NCBI GenBank assembly: GCA_019638355.1
Contig: JAHBTY010000003.1
Span: 645,325 to 709,324, forward strand
Source: Cyclobacteriaceae bacterium
Lineage (GTDB): Bacteria; Bacteroidota; Bacteroidia; Cytophagales; Cyclobacteriaceae
Direction: 5' to 3'
DNA: 64,000 bases
The notes beneath the pieces were generated by a model. It saw only the letters and a program-made list of their open reading frames with translations. It ran no database searches and was not told the origin of the DNA. Positions 45,362 to 54,313 of the stretch are shown here, piece after piece; position 1 is the first letter of the stretch; every line of letters starts with the position of its first letter. Both the position numbers and the translations under genes were made by a program.

Positions 45362-46705
45362 TTAGTTTAAATTAAAGGATGCATTCTCGCGTTCGAGATT
45401 TGCTAACGCAATGCGGGCGCGATACCGGTTAAGTGTAAGCTGAAGTTGCGCACTTGTAAGTTGTGTGCGGGCATCAACGGCCTCAATAAATGTATTCACA
45501 CCCTCTTTGTAACCTTTCTCGATTAAGCGTTGGTAGCTCTGCACGGCTTCGAATTGTTTTTGTGCTGAGCTATAATTCTGCTGAGCTGTTAAGTAGGCAT
45601 TGCGGGCAGTCTCAGCACTAAGATTAAGTTGCCGGCTGGTTTGTTGCAGCGTAAGCTCGGTATGCTTTACCTCTAGTCGCGACTGGGCAATTTTGTTTCG
45701 ATTGGTGAAGCCCGCGAACAACGGCATTTCAAGCTGTAATCCAAGTAAATAATAATGAGCGTTTTTATTGTAGCGCATTTGTTCGGCCTGCGCGCCAACA
45801 TCTATAAAACCACTAATACGTGGCATCCAAAACATTCGCGTCATCGCCAGTACATCTTGCTGAATCAGGTTTGCAGTTTGCACCTGGGTAAGTTCTTCGC
45901 GGGTTTGTGCAATTGAAATTGGTTCATCGTCCCATGAAACTTCATCTGTACTTTCAATGACGGCATCGGCATCGCGATTCAGCAGAAAATTAAAATACAG
46001 CCTCGCATTTATAACCTGGCGTTCAGCATCGGCCAGCTGTGCATTTATATTCTCTAATTCGCTTTGCGACCGGAGTATATAGGCCGGTAATCCCTTACCG
46101 TTTTCCAAAAGCGATTCATTTACCCGTTTGCCTTCTGCAGCACGGGCAAGTGCACTTTCATAAATCTTTACTACTTGCTGTGCTGCCAGATAATTATAGT
46201 AGGCTACCTTAATGTTTCGGATTAGTTCGCGCTTGTAAACATTAATTTCAGTTTCTTGTAAAACAGTTTGTTGTGCTTTTATCTTCCGATTATAAACAAG
46301 GTCTGTGTTTACAAGTGGCATGGATGCGCGTGCTCGTACATCGTAGAAATCGCGCGGGAAGAAATTCTGATTTACATTTTCGATGGTAGGAAAATTTTCG
46401 GTGCCGGTTATCTGGTTCAGCGTTGAATAGACCGGATTTAATAAATCACCCACCGGAAAACTTATGCTTCTACCTCCATCTCCTGTAGTATAGTTACCAA
46501 GTAAAGTAAGCGAGGGCGAAAACATGCCATTCGCAATCTTTAAAGCGACCAAAGCTTTGTCTAACGCTATGTTCTTTTGCTGAAGAACGAGGTTGTTTTT
46601 CAGGCCCTCTTGCAGGTAGCCATCTAACGGTGCTTGACCGTTGGCGACTATTACTACGAGGCTTATTGTAATAATCAGGTTTAGTTTAGTTAATAGTGTT
46701 CTCAT
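45362..46705 (-). CDS. TolC family outer-membrane channel
   Basis: A 447-residue protein with signal peptide (cleavage after VANGQ) and the duplicated long-helix outer-membrane efflux layout, including QVTSAQLQLTLNRYRAR-type coiled helices near the end and LGLQLEMPLFAGFTNRNKI. It is the outer-membrane exit duct of the RND pump. It lies between the TetR gene and the adaptor gene. Confidence 0.94.
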   Translation of the reverse strand: MRTLLTKLNLIITISLVVIVANGQAPLDGYLQEGLKNNLVLQQKNIALDKALVALKIANGMFSPSLTLLGNYTTGDGGRSISFPVGDLLNPVYSTLNQITGTENFPTIENVNQNFFPRDFYDVRARASMPLVNTDLVYNRKIKAQQTVLQETEINVYKRELIRNIKVAYYNYLAAQQVVKIYESALARAAEGKRVNESLLENGKGLPAYILRSQSELENINAQLADAERQVINARLYFNFLLNRDADAVIESTDEVSWDDEPISIAQTREELTQVQTANLIQQDVLAMTRMFWMPRISGFIDVGAQAEQMRYNKNAHYYLLGLQLEMPLFAGFTNRNKIAQSRLEVKHTELTLQQTSRQLNLSAETARNAYLTAQQNYSSAQKQFEAVQSYQRLIEKGYKEGVNTFIEAVDARTQLTSAQLQLTLNRYRARIALANLERENASFNLN

Positions 46706-46738
46706 ACTGAACAGTGTTTATTTAGTGGGTAAATTTTT

Positions 46739-47380
46739 TTAGTTTTTTAGTTTTTCAAGGACGGTAACAAACGTTTCAAAAGTAGAAGCCATCAGGGCAT
46801 CTAAACTTTGATTGCCTGAGCGGGCAACCGCAACGTGCCCCAAATGGCCTGTCGTTCTTAAAGTACAAAGCCCGTGCATAGTACTCCAGATTACAAACGA
46901 AATTTGTTCGGGTACAAAGCCTGAGAAATAGCCATGATTCTGACAATCTTTTACAGTTTTTAATAAGATATCAAAAGCACGGTCGCCTTCATTCCACTCT
47001 TCAAAGCAATTGGCCACATGTTGCAAAGGTTCGTCCATATTAAATATAAGCATGTAAGTATCAGGATTTTGAACGGCAAACTGAATATAGGCCCTACCCA
47101 TGCCTTTCAAACGCTCAAAGGGATGGGTAATGTGGTTTAGAACATTAAAATAACTAACCAATAGTTTAAATCCCTCACTGTGCAGGGCATGAACAATCTC
47201 GTTTTTGTCTTTATAGTAGAGATAGATAGTGGCCGGAGAGTACTCAATTTTTTCGGCAATGGCCCGAATGGAGGTTGCTTCAAGTCCTTTTTCGGTAAAA
47301 AGCGACTTTGCTGCATCTAAGATTTCCCGTTTTAGATCTTCCTTGTGGCGTTCTTTTCGTTCGGCTACTCCCATAAGCAT
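46739..47380 (-). CDS. TetR family repressor of the efflux operon
   Basis: A 213-residue TetR protein. The N-terminal helix-turn-helix is AKSLFTEKGLEATSIRAIAEKIEYSPATIYLYYKDK (given in parts), and the C-terminal part is a TetR_C ligand domain with FAVQNPDTYMLIFN. It is the first gene of the minus-strand series TetR-TolC-adaptor-RND with short gaps, so it probably represses its own operon and responds to pump substrates. Confidence 0.93.
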   Translation of the reverse strand: MLMGVAERKERHKEDLKREILDAAKSLFTEKGLEATSIRAIAEKIEYSPATIYLYYKDKNEIVHALHSEGFKLLVSYFNVLNHITHPFERLKGMGRAYIQFAVQNPDTYMLIFNMDEPLQHVANCFEEWNEGDRAFDILLKTVKDCQNHGYFSGFVPEQISFVIWSTMHGLCTLRTTGHLGHVAVARSGNQSLDALMASTFETFVTVLEKLKN

Positions 47381-47554
47381 GGCAAAGTAAACGGAAAATT
47401 ATGAACAGTGTTTAGTAAATCTTGATTTTTCTTTCTGCTTAATCCAGAAACCCTGATTTTAGACTGCTAAAAGCGATTTGGCCACTAAAAATATTTTGGT
47501 TTAAAGCGGTTAATATTTTTCCGACCTTTAACCAGAACCAATGTTGATATAGCG

Positions 47555-49462
47555 GTGCGCGCCCTTCTTCCATTCTTATTATTAGTTGGTATTACCCAAA
47601 CCGTGTGGTCGCAAACAGCAACTACACAGGATACTACCGATGAACGGATTTTTTTACTAAACGAACTGGAATTCTTAATCGACTCGACCAACTCCCTTTC
47701 ATTCGACCAAATTTCGCAACCGCAGGCAGCTAAAAAGTTTAAACGCAGGCCTGCCTATCAAAACAAAGATTATCGGTCTGGAGAATCATATTGGATTCGC
47801 TTTTCTGTAGCACACATTCCAACTGAAAAAGTTTGGTTAATTGAATTTTATGATCAGACAATTGACCACATAGAGGCTTACCTTCCTAAACCAGACGGCA
47901 CGTACGAAATGCGGGTAATGGGCGATGCCTACCCATTTAAGAATCGAAAATTTGGACACAAAAATTTCGAGGTGCAGCTTTACCCGCACAATCCATCCTT
48001 ACAACATTATTACTTTCGCGTGCAATCGCACGAATTTGCCGATATCCGAATCGCTTTTCGTTCTGTAGATAGGTTCATCTATTATTCACTTAACGAATAC
48101 TTCCTCTTCGGTACGTTTTATGGAATGATTGTCATTATTGCCCTCTACAACTTTCTGGTGTTTTTAGCTATTCGCGAAATCAAAAATGTTTATTATATCT
48201 TTTATATAATCAGTGTGGCATTATATGCCATGAGCCTGGATGGGGTAGGGTTTCAATACATCTGGCCCAACTATCCGCAATGGAATGATTATGCTTCGGG
48301 TATCTGTTTGTACTCGGTAATACTATGGGCACTTGTTTTTACAAGAAGGTTTTTAAGCACCCGCACGAAAGCTCCACGAATTGATCTGGCGCTTAAGATC
48401 ATGATTGTAGTACGCACATTTGTTTTTCTTTTTGAATTGTTCTTTTACCCTGAGTTTTTCGCTTTCCGGTTCATTGAAATACTGCCATTATCGCTCATTT
48501 ACTATGCTGGTGTTTATGTGCTTATGCGCGGTTATCGGCCAGCCCGGTATTTTGTAATTGCCTATGGATTGTTGCTGATTGGCTTCTTCATTCGCACCCT
48601 GGTGTTTTTTAATATTATTGCACTCACCACAGTTTCGCACTACAGCCTGCACTTCAGCTTTGTTGTAGAAATGTTATTCCTCACGTTTGCACTGGGCGAT
48701 CGGATTACTATTCTAAAAGACAATCGCGATCGGGCTTTGCGAAGAATCATCCATCAGCATGAAATAAATATGGCCCTAAAGGATAAAGTTACACACGAGT
48801 TGGAGCAGAAGGTGAGTGAACGTACTACTAAACTTAACCTTAAAAATGCCGAGTTGGAAGAGAGTAATGCACGCCTTCTTAAGCAGACATATGAAATTAA
48901 TAAGATCAATTCGGTGCTTGATCTCGACAACTGGAAATTGAAAAACAGGATTAAAGAAGTACTGGAAGAGCGGCTGTTGGAAAAAACGATGGATTATGAA
49001 GAGTTTAAAACCCTTTATCCTGATTCGCTGGCATGTTACCGGTTTTTGGAAGAATTAAAATGGCAATCAGGTTTTAACTGTCGTAAATGCGACAATACTA
49101 AATATTTTGATGGCACCCAGAAGTTTGCCCGCAGGTGTACACGGTGCGGTTACAACGAGTCCATAACGGCTTACACGGTATTTCATAGTATAAAATTCCC
49201 GATTGAAAAAGCATTTTACATTGCCTACCTGGCAGTAACGGGTAAAAAGGGCGCTACACTTGAGGCACTATCACAACAATTAGAGGTAGGAGTAAATGCC
49301 ATTTGGGGATTTCGCAAAAAAGTGCTGGAAAGAATGGCCGACCTGAGTGAGTTTGGAAATGAAGTTACCGCTGCAAAATGGCAGGATGTAATTCTCGATT
49401 TCGAGCAAAAGAACGCAAAACCAAAATCAAAGCCGGTCAAGGTTGAAAACGTTTCCGAATAA
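47555..49462 (+). CDS. 7TM-DISM receptor fused to an IS1595-type zinc-ribbon/HTH DNA-binding domain
   Basis: A 635-residue protein starting with GTG (the nearby ATG at 47541 stops after three codons). Order: signal peptide (LLPFLLLVGITQTVWSQ), an extracellular 7TMR-DISMED2 jelly-roll (about 30-175, YWIRFSVAHIPTEKVWLIEF split), seven membrane helices (about 180-395), and a coiled coil (about 400-475). The C-terminal block matches the N-terminal region of IS1595 transposases: TLYPDSLACYRFLEELKWQ, CxxC pairs C509/C512 and C528/C531, SITAYTVFHSIKFPIEKA, and a helix-turn-helix (LEALSQQLEVGVNAIWGF). The transposase catalytic domain is missing. DISM proteins usually end in kinase or cyclase domains, so this looks like a one-component regulator. 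It is 224 bases upstream of susC, same strand. Confidence 0.85.
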   Translation: MRALLPFLLLVGITQTVWSQTATTQDTTDERIFLLNELEFLIDSTNSLSFDQISQPQAAKKFKRRPAYQNKDYRSGESYWIRFSVAHIPTEKVWLIEFYDQTIDHIEAYLPKPDGTYEMRVMGDAYPFKNRKFGHKNFEVQLYPHNPSLQHYYFRVQSHEFADIRIAFRSVDRFIYYSLNEYFLFGTFYGMIVIIALYNFLVFLAIREIKNVYYIFYIISVALYAMSLDGVGFQYIWPNYPQWNDYASGICLYSVILWALVFTRRFLSTRTKAPRIDLALKIMIVVRTFVFLFELFFYPEFFAFRFIEILPLSLIYYAGVYVLMRGYRPARYFVIAYGLLLIGFFIRTLVFFNIIALTTVSHYSLHFSFVVEMLFLTFALGDRITILKDNRDRALRRIIHQHEINMALKDKVTHELEQKVSERTTKLNLKNAELEESNARLLKQTYEINKINSVLDLDNWKLKNRIKEVLEERLLEKTMDYEEFKTLYPDSLACYRFLEELKWQSGFNCRKCDNTKYFDGTQKFARRCTRCGYNESITAYTVFHSIKFPIEKAFYIAYLAVTGKKGATLEALSQQLEVGVNAIWGFRKKVLERMADLSEFGNEVTAAKWQDVILDFEQKNAKPKSKPVKVENVSE

Positions 49463-49686
49463 AGAACCATGCCATGCGTTGCGTTCAAATGTTTTTTAAG
49501 AGGAAAAATAACACTCCGATTTCTACAAATATCTATGCTAACGTTTGAAATCAATGTTTTTATTCAATAAAAACGTGATTTTCGCAACTTCCAGTTTGCG
49601 GAACCTTACTTCAAGAATTTTTTCAAAAAATTCGCTAAGACAGTAGTTTATTTCAAAATTCATATCGCGAAACAATTAAATCGCGT
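49463..49686 (+). promoter_or_regulatory. Upstream region of the SusC-led glycan locus
   Basis: A 224-base gap that should contain the locus promoter. It holds a perfect 19-base palindrome at 49615-49633 and, 30 bases before it, CGCAA/TTGCG half sites around CTTCCAGT. No strong terminator for the upstream receptor gene is visible. Confidence 0.5.
49615..49633. promoter_or_regulatory. 19-bp palindrome upstream of susC
   Basis: GAATTTTTT-C-AAAAAATTC is a perfect inverted repeat 53 bases before the susC ATG. It is symmetric enough to be a dimer operator, but its A/T runs could also be a weak hairpin. Confidence 0.5.
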
Positions 49687-52600
49687 ATGTCTATGATGAG
49701 AAAACTACTATTAACTGCCTTGTTTTCAGCTACTTTGCTGAACCTAACAATGGCTCAGGACCGGGTTGTATCCGGAAAAGTAACCTCTGCAGATGATGGA
49801 TCCACCCTGCCAGGGGTAAGTGTGTTGGTGCAAGGTACTTCAAAAGGTACAGCTACAGATGCCAATGGAGGTTTTTCCATAACACTTGCCTCGGGTGAGA
49901 GCACCTTGATTTTTAGTTTTATCGGGTATAAAACTCAAAAGGTTGAGGTTGGAAGCCAATCAACATTGAACATTAGTTTAGAAACAGACATTACCTCATT
50001 GGATGAGGTTGTGGTGGTTGGTTATGGTGTGCAGAAGGAGAAGGACTTAACTTCATCCATTACTACACTTAAGTCGGCCGAGTTGATGAAAACACCTCAA
50101 GGTCAGGCCATGCAAGCCTTGCAAGGTAAGGTGCCGGGTGTGCAGGTTGTAAATAGTGGTGCGCCAGGTGCCTCGCCAACTGTACGCATTCGTGGTATTG
50201 GCTCGTTTCCTGGTTCAGGAAATACAAACCCCTTATACGTGGTAGATGGTATGTTTTTCGATAATATCGATTTTCTTAACCCGGCTGATATTGAGTCGAT
50301 TTCGGTTATGAAAGATGCATCGGCAGCTGCTATATATGGTGTACGTGCAGCTAACGGTGTGGTGTTGATTACTACTAAATCGGGTAATAAAAATATGGCC
50401 CCCGAAATAACCTACGAAGGTTATTATGGAACACAGGTTGCACAAAATGTGCTAAAGATGGCCAATGCCGAACAGTTTACTAACATGGCCGTTGAATCAG
50501 GGGTATTAGCCGATGCTCAATACATTGAAAATGCAATGCAACGCTACGGCCGTAGCAGAATAAACCCGAACGTTCCCAACGTAAATACCGATTGGTATAA
50601 AGAAATTTTAAGGCCTGCCGGTATTCAAAATCACAGTATTAACCTGGCCGGTGGCGATAGCAAGTCAACCTATGCCGTGGGCGCCAGCTACTTTGCCCAG
50701 GACGGTATTCTGGATATGGAGAACAGTTATGAAAGGTTTAACCTGCGCATGAAACTGGATTATAATGCCACGGATTGGTTAACCGTAGGTGGTAACGTAA
50801 TTATCAGTAATGCCACCCGCTACGATCAGGCGGCCTCGGCCTGGAATGTAGCATATTTTGCAGTACCGGTTATGCCCGTAATTGACGAGCTAAATGTAAA
50901 TGCAGTACCCACCCGCTATGCCAGCGCCCAAACACTGGGTTACCGCGATGGTAAAAATCCATTTCCATACATGGATTATACCAAAAACCTGCAGCGCATA
51001 CGCAAAGTGCTTGCAAACTTCTATGTAAAGTTTGATCTGATGCCAGAACAAAAGAACAAACTCACATTCATGTCAGCTTATAACAATGGTTCTACCTTCC
51101 TTAACACACGAAATGTTGGTTTACCGTATTTTGTGAGCGATGCTTTGCAACGCAACATCTCTACCATCAGCAAAAGCAACGACACGTACTTTAATCAGAT
51201 TTGGGATAATGTATTAACCTACAACGAATCATTCGGAAACCATAACATAACCGCTATGGCCGGGGCCTCGTTCCGCGATGAATCGTGGGAGTATCTTACT
51301 GCCGCGGCTACTGATTTGATTACACCCGATCAGATTAATTCGTGGTATATCAGTCGCACCGGGGCGGCTGCCAACACGCGCACCACCTCCGATGATGGAA
51401 CCCGTCAATATGGAATGTCCTATTTCGGTCGTGTAGCTTATAACTTTAAAGATAAATACCTGCTGTACGGAACCATGCGTGCCGATGGTACATCCAAGTA
51501 TCAGGATAAGTGGGGATACTTTCCAAGTGTAGGTGCCGGTTGGGTTGTTTCTGAAGAAGACTTTATGAGTGTGCCGGCCATCAACTACCTGAAGCTTAGA
51601 GCAAGCTGGGGGAGATTAGGTAACAGCAGTGTGGCTGCCAGCGATGGTAACTTTACTACCAGCACTGTAAATGTTGCTGTTAACGGTGTTCAATACGCGG
51701 GCACGCTGGCTAACAATACCTTTACTTATCTAAAATGGGAAGTAGTAGAAGAAACCAACATTGGTGCAACGGCAACCATTCTTAATAATAAGCTAACCCT
51801 TGATGCCGATTACTTCATTCGCGATACAAAAGATGCAGTAATTCCGGTTCAGGTTCCATTAGTAGGAGGTACTGTAAGACGGCAGGTAGGTGTAATCCGC
51901 AACTCAGGTTTTGAGTTGGCTCTTAATTGGAACGATAATATTGGTTCAGACATTCGCTATAACGTAGGGCTAAACATTGGTACACTTAAAAACCAAGCCC
52001 GCGATTTGTATGGCCAGGAGTATATTGATGGTGGCTCTGCAGAGTTCCGTCAGCGTACAATTGTAGGCAACCCGCTGGCTGCATTTTTTGGTTACCAGGT
52101 TTTAGGCGTGTATCAAACTGCTGAAGAAGTTGCGGCCGATCCAACAGCAGTGGCACAAGGCGGTATTGTACCAGGTGATTTTAAATACAAAGATCAGAAT
52201 GGCGATGGTGTAATTAACGATGCAGATAGGGTAGTGCTGGGTTCATACTTGCCTACATTCAGCTATGGTGCAAACTTGGGCGTTAACTATAAAAACATCG
52301 ACTTCTCGCTTAACCTGATGGGCCAAAACGGAAACAAGATTTTGAATCGCAAACGTGGTGAAATAATCTGGACACCCGATGGCAACATGGATGCTGACCT
52401 GGCAATTAATCGTTGGCACGGGCCGGGTACTTCTAACAAGTATCCTTCTGCGGCCGGATTGCGCAAAAGTTGGAATCAAAAAATGAGCGATTACTTTGTA
52501 GAAGATGGCTCGTTTTTCCGCATCCAAAATATCAGTATCGGCTATAGCCTGAAAGGAAAAGAACTGTTGGGAGTAAAAGTTCCGCAAACCCGTATATCCT

Positions 52601-52728
52601 TTACAGCCGAGCGCCCGCTAACGGTTTTCCAATACAATGGATTTAACCCGGAAGTAGAGAACGGAATTGATACTCAAACCTACCCGATACCGGCTGTTTA
52701 TACTGTTGGACTGAATGTTAAATTTTAA
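49687..52728 (+). CDS. SusC/RagA family TonB-linked outer-membrane glycan importer
   Basis: A 1013-residue SusC-type protein: signal peptide (cleavage at TMAQD), a carboxypeptidase-D regulatory-like domain (VSGKVTSADDGSTLPGVSVL), the TonB box/plug with DEVVVVGYGVQKEKDLTSSI, and a 22-strand barrel ending in VGLNVKF. It should import oligosaccharides with its SusD lid. It is the first gene of the locus, with susD 14 bases downstream. Confidence 0.96.
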   Translation: MSMMRKLLLTALFSATLLNLTMAQDRVVSGKVTSADDGSTLPGVSVLVQGTSKGTATDANGGFSITLASGESTLIFSFIGYKTQKVEVGSQSTLNISLETDITSLDEVVVVGYGVQKEKDLTSSITTLKSAELMKTPQGQAMQALQGKVPGVQVVNSGAPGASPTVRIRGIGSFPGSGNTNPLYVVDGMFFDNIDFLNPADIESISVMKDASAAAIYGVRAANGVVLITTKSGNKNMAPEITYEGYYGTQVAQNVLKMANAEQFTNMAVESGVLADAQYIENAMQRYGRSRINPNVPNVNTDWYKEILRPAGIQNHSINLAGGDSKSTYAVGASYFAQDGILDMENSYERFNLRMKLDYNATDWLTVGGNVIISNATRYDQAASAWNVAYFAVPVMPVIDELNVNAVPTRYASAQTLGYRDGKNPFPYMDYTKNLQRIRKVLANFYVKFDLMPEQKNKLTFMSAYNNGSTFLNTRNVGLPYFVSDALQRNISTISKSNDTYFNQIWDNVLTYNESFGNHNITAMAGASFRDESWEYLTAAATDLITPDQINSWYISRTGAAANTRTTSDDGTRQYGMSYFGRVAYNFKDKYLLYGTMRADGTSKYQDKWGYFPSVGAGWVVSEEDFMSVPAINYLKLRASWGRLGNSSVAASDGNFTTSTVNVAVNGVQYAGTLANNTFTYLKWEVVEETNIGATATILNNKLTLDADYFIRDTKDAVIPVQVPLVGGTVRRQVGVIRNSGFELALNWNDNIGSDIRYNVGLNIGTLKNQARDLYGQEYIDGGSAEFRQRTIVGNPLAAFFGYQVLGVYQTAEEVAADPTAVAQGGIVPGDFKYKDQNGDGVINDADRVVLGSYLPTFSYGANLGVNYKNIDFSLNLMGQNGNKILNRKRGEIIWTPDGNMDADLAINRWHGPGTSNKYPSAAGLRKSWNQKMSDYFVEDGSFFRIQNISIGYSLKGKELLGVKVPQTRISFTAERPLTVFQYNGFNPEVENGIDTQTYPIPAVYTVGLNVKF

Positions 52729-52742
52729 TTACAGATAAGGTT

Positions 52743-54287
52743 ATGAAATTACAAACTAAACTCTTTAAAGTAGCTGCCTTAAGCATGCTTATGTTCGCGG
52801 CAACTTCATGCCACGATCTGCTGAACGAACCACCCGAAAACACATCATTTGTAGAAGATACAGACTACACCAATACCGAAAACATGATTTTACCATTGCT
52901 GGGAGCTTATGGTAACTTTTATTCGCGCGGTTGGGAAGACTTTCCGTTAATTTCAGTGCGGGGCGATGATGTAAATGCCGGGGGCTTAGGTGATCAACAA
53001 CCGTATGCCGATACCGACAACTATGTATATGATCAGGGATACTGGATGTACAATTCACTTTGGCAAAATTTCTTTGGTGATATTATCCGCATGCACTCGG
53101 CCATGGAACAAATTGCATTATACAAAGTGCATGCACCTAACCCGGCTGTTGCTGATCAGTACATTGCCGAAGTTAAAGTAATGCGTGCTTTCTTACTTCT
53201 GAATCTGGCACGTGTATGGGGCAATGTTTTTATTCCACAATCATCCGATCCATCTGAAATTCTGGTAGCCCAATTGGCTTCAAAGGATGAAGTGATGCAA
53301 CACATTTCAAACGAAATGGATGCGGCTATTCCGTTATTACCCAACTTGCGTCCTAATCAACGCACCGATGTTCCAGGCGGTGTAACCCGCCACACAGCCT
53401 TAGCCGTAAAGGCATTGGCTAACCTGGAGTTGAAGGACTATCAGAAAGTAGCAGATGCAACGTCTCAGATTATTAGTTCAAACTTATTTAACCTGCATAG
53501 CGACTACTACGAGTTATTTAAGTTAGATGGAAAACTTAATAATGAAAACTTACTGGAGTTTCAATACTCCGACTTCGGGCAAGGTTCTGGCCCCTCTATA
53601 ACTTACTTGTTTGCTTTCTTCGGTCCACAAAACTGGACACCCGCAATTACCGGTGCCGGTGGTGGGTGGGGTTTCTACGAACCCAGTATGAAATACATTA
53701 AGTTTATGCTAGACCGCAACGAGACTGTAAGACTAGAAACCAGCGTTATTTTTACCAACCGTGGTATTAATGCGATCAAGGCCGATCCGAATTATGCTAC
53801 GCTGCCGGCCTGGATTTCAAATACTACGCGTGATAATGATCGATTCAATGATTATCCGCGCGCTATGTTTGCAAGCGGTAAGCATTACTTGCCATCCAAT
53901 CAATTAACCACAGGCCGAACCGAGTACGGTACCAATAAGAATTTTACCTGCATTCGCTATGCTGAAATTTTATTGATGCATGCCGAAGCCTTAACTCGCG
54001 GAGCAACCTCTTCAGCCATGACTGCCGATGCGGCTGTAAACATGGTGCGCAACAGAGTAGGGTTGGGTAATCTTACTAACGTAACAAGCCAACAAGTAAT
54101 GGATGAGAAATTTGCCGAACTGGCTATGGAGTGGGGTACCCGGTACTACGATTTAATCCGGTTAGGAAACCTAACTGAATTAAACTACGATGGCAGAACC
54201 TTTAATGCTTCCAAAACTTATTTGCCATACCCGCAGGCGCAGGTAGATCAACTACCGGTATTGCGGAATGGGGGAAGTGGTAATTAA
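52743..54287 (+). CDS. SusD/RagB family surface glycan-binding lipoprotein
   Basis: A 514-residue SusD homologue with lipobox ATSC followed by HDLLNEPPENT, the helical TPR-like core (VMRAFLLLNLARVWGNVF) and the C-terminal ITCIRYAEILLMHAEALTRG-type segment (here FTCIRYAEILLMHAE). It forms the hinged lid over the SusC channel and selects the glycan. It is cotranscribed with susC and the LamG lipoprotein. Confidence 0.95.
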   Translation: MKLQTKLFKVAALSMLMFAATSCHDLLNEPPENTSFVEDTDYTNTENMILPLLGAYGNFYSRGWEDFPLISVRGDDVNAGGLGDQQPYADTDNYVYDQGYWMYNSLWQNFFGDIIRMHSAMEQIALYKVHAPNPAVADQYIAEVKVMRAFLLLNLARVWGNVFIPQSSDPSEILVAQLASKDEVMQHISNEMDAAIPLLPNLRPNQRTDVPGGVTRHTALAVKALANLELKDYQKVADATSQIISSNLFNLHSDYYELFKLDGKLNNENLLEFQYSDFGQGSGPSITYLFAFFGPQNWTPAITGAGGGWGFYEPSMKYIKFMLDRNETVRLETSVIFTNRGINAIKADPNYATLPAWISNTTRDNDRFNDYPRAMFASGKHYLPSNQLTTGRTEYGTNKNFTCIRYAEILLMHAEALTRGATSSAMTADAAVNMVRNRVGLGNLTNVTSQQVMDEKFAELAMEWGTRYYDLIRLGNLTELNYDGRTFNASKTYLPYPQAQVDQLPVLRNGGSGN

Positions 54288-54313
54288 ATGCAAACTTCAA
54301 AATTTCAATTAGC

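Noticed and set aside
48989-49462. IS1595 insertion sequence in the receptor gene
   Set aside because: Only the DNA-binding half is present, in frame with the receptor. No catalytic domain, inverted repeats or target duplication were found, so it is a fusion, not an inserted element.
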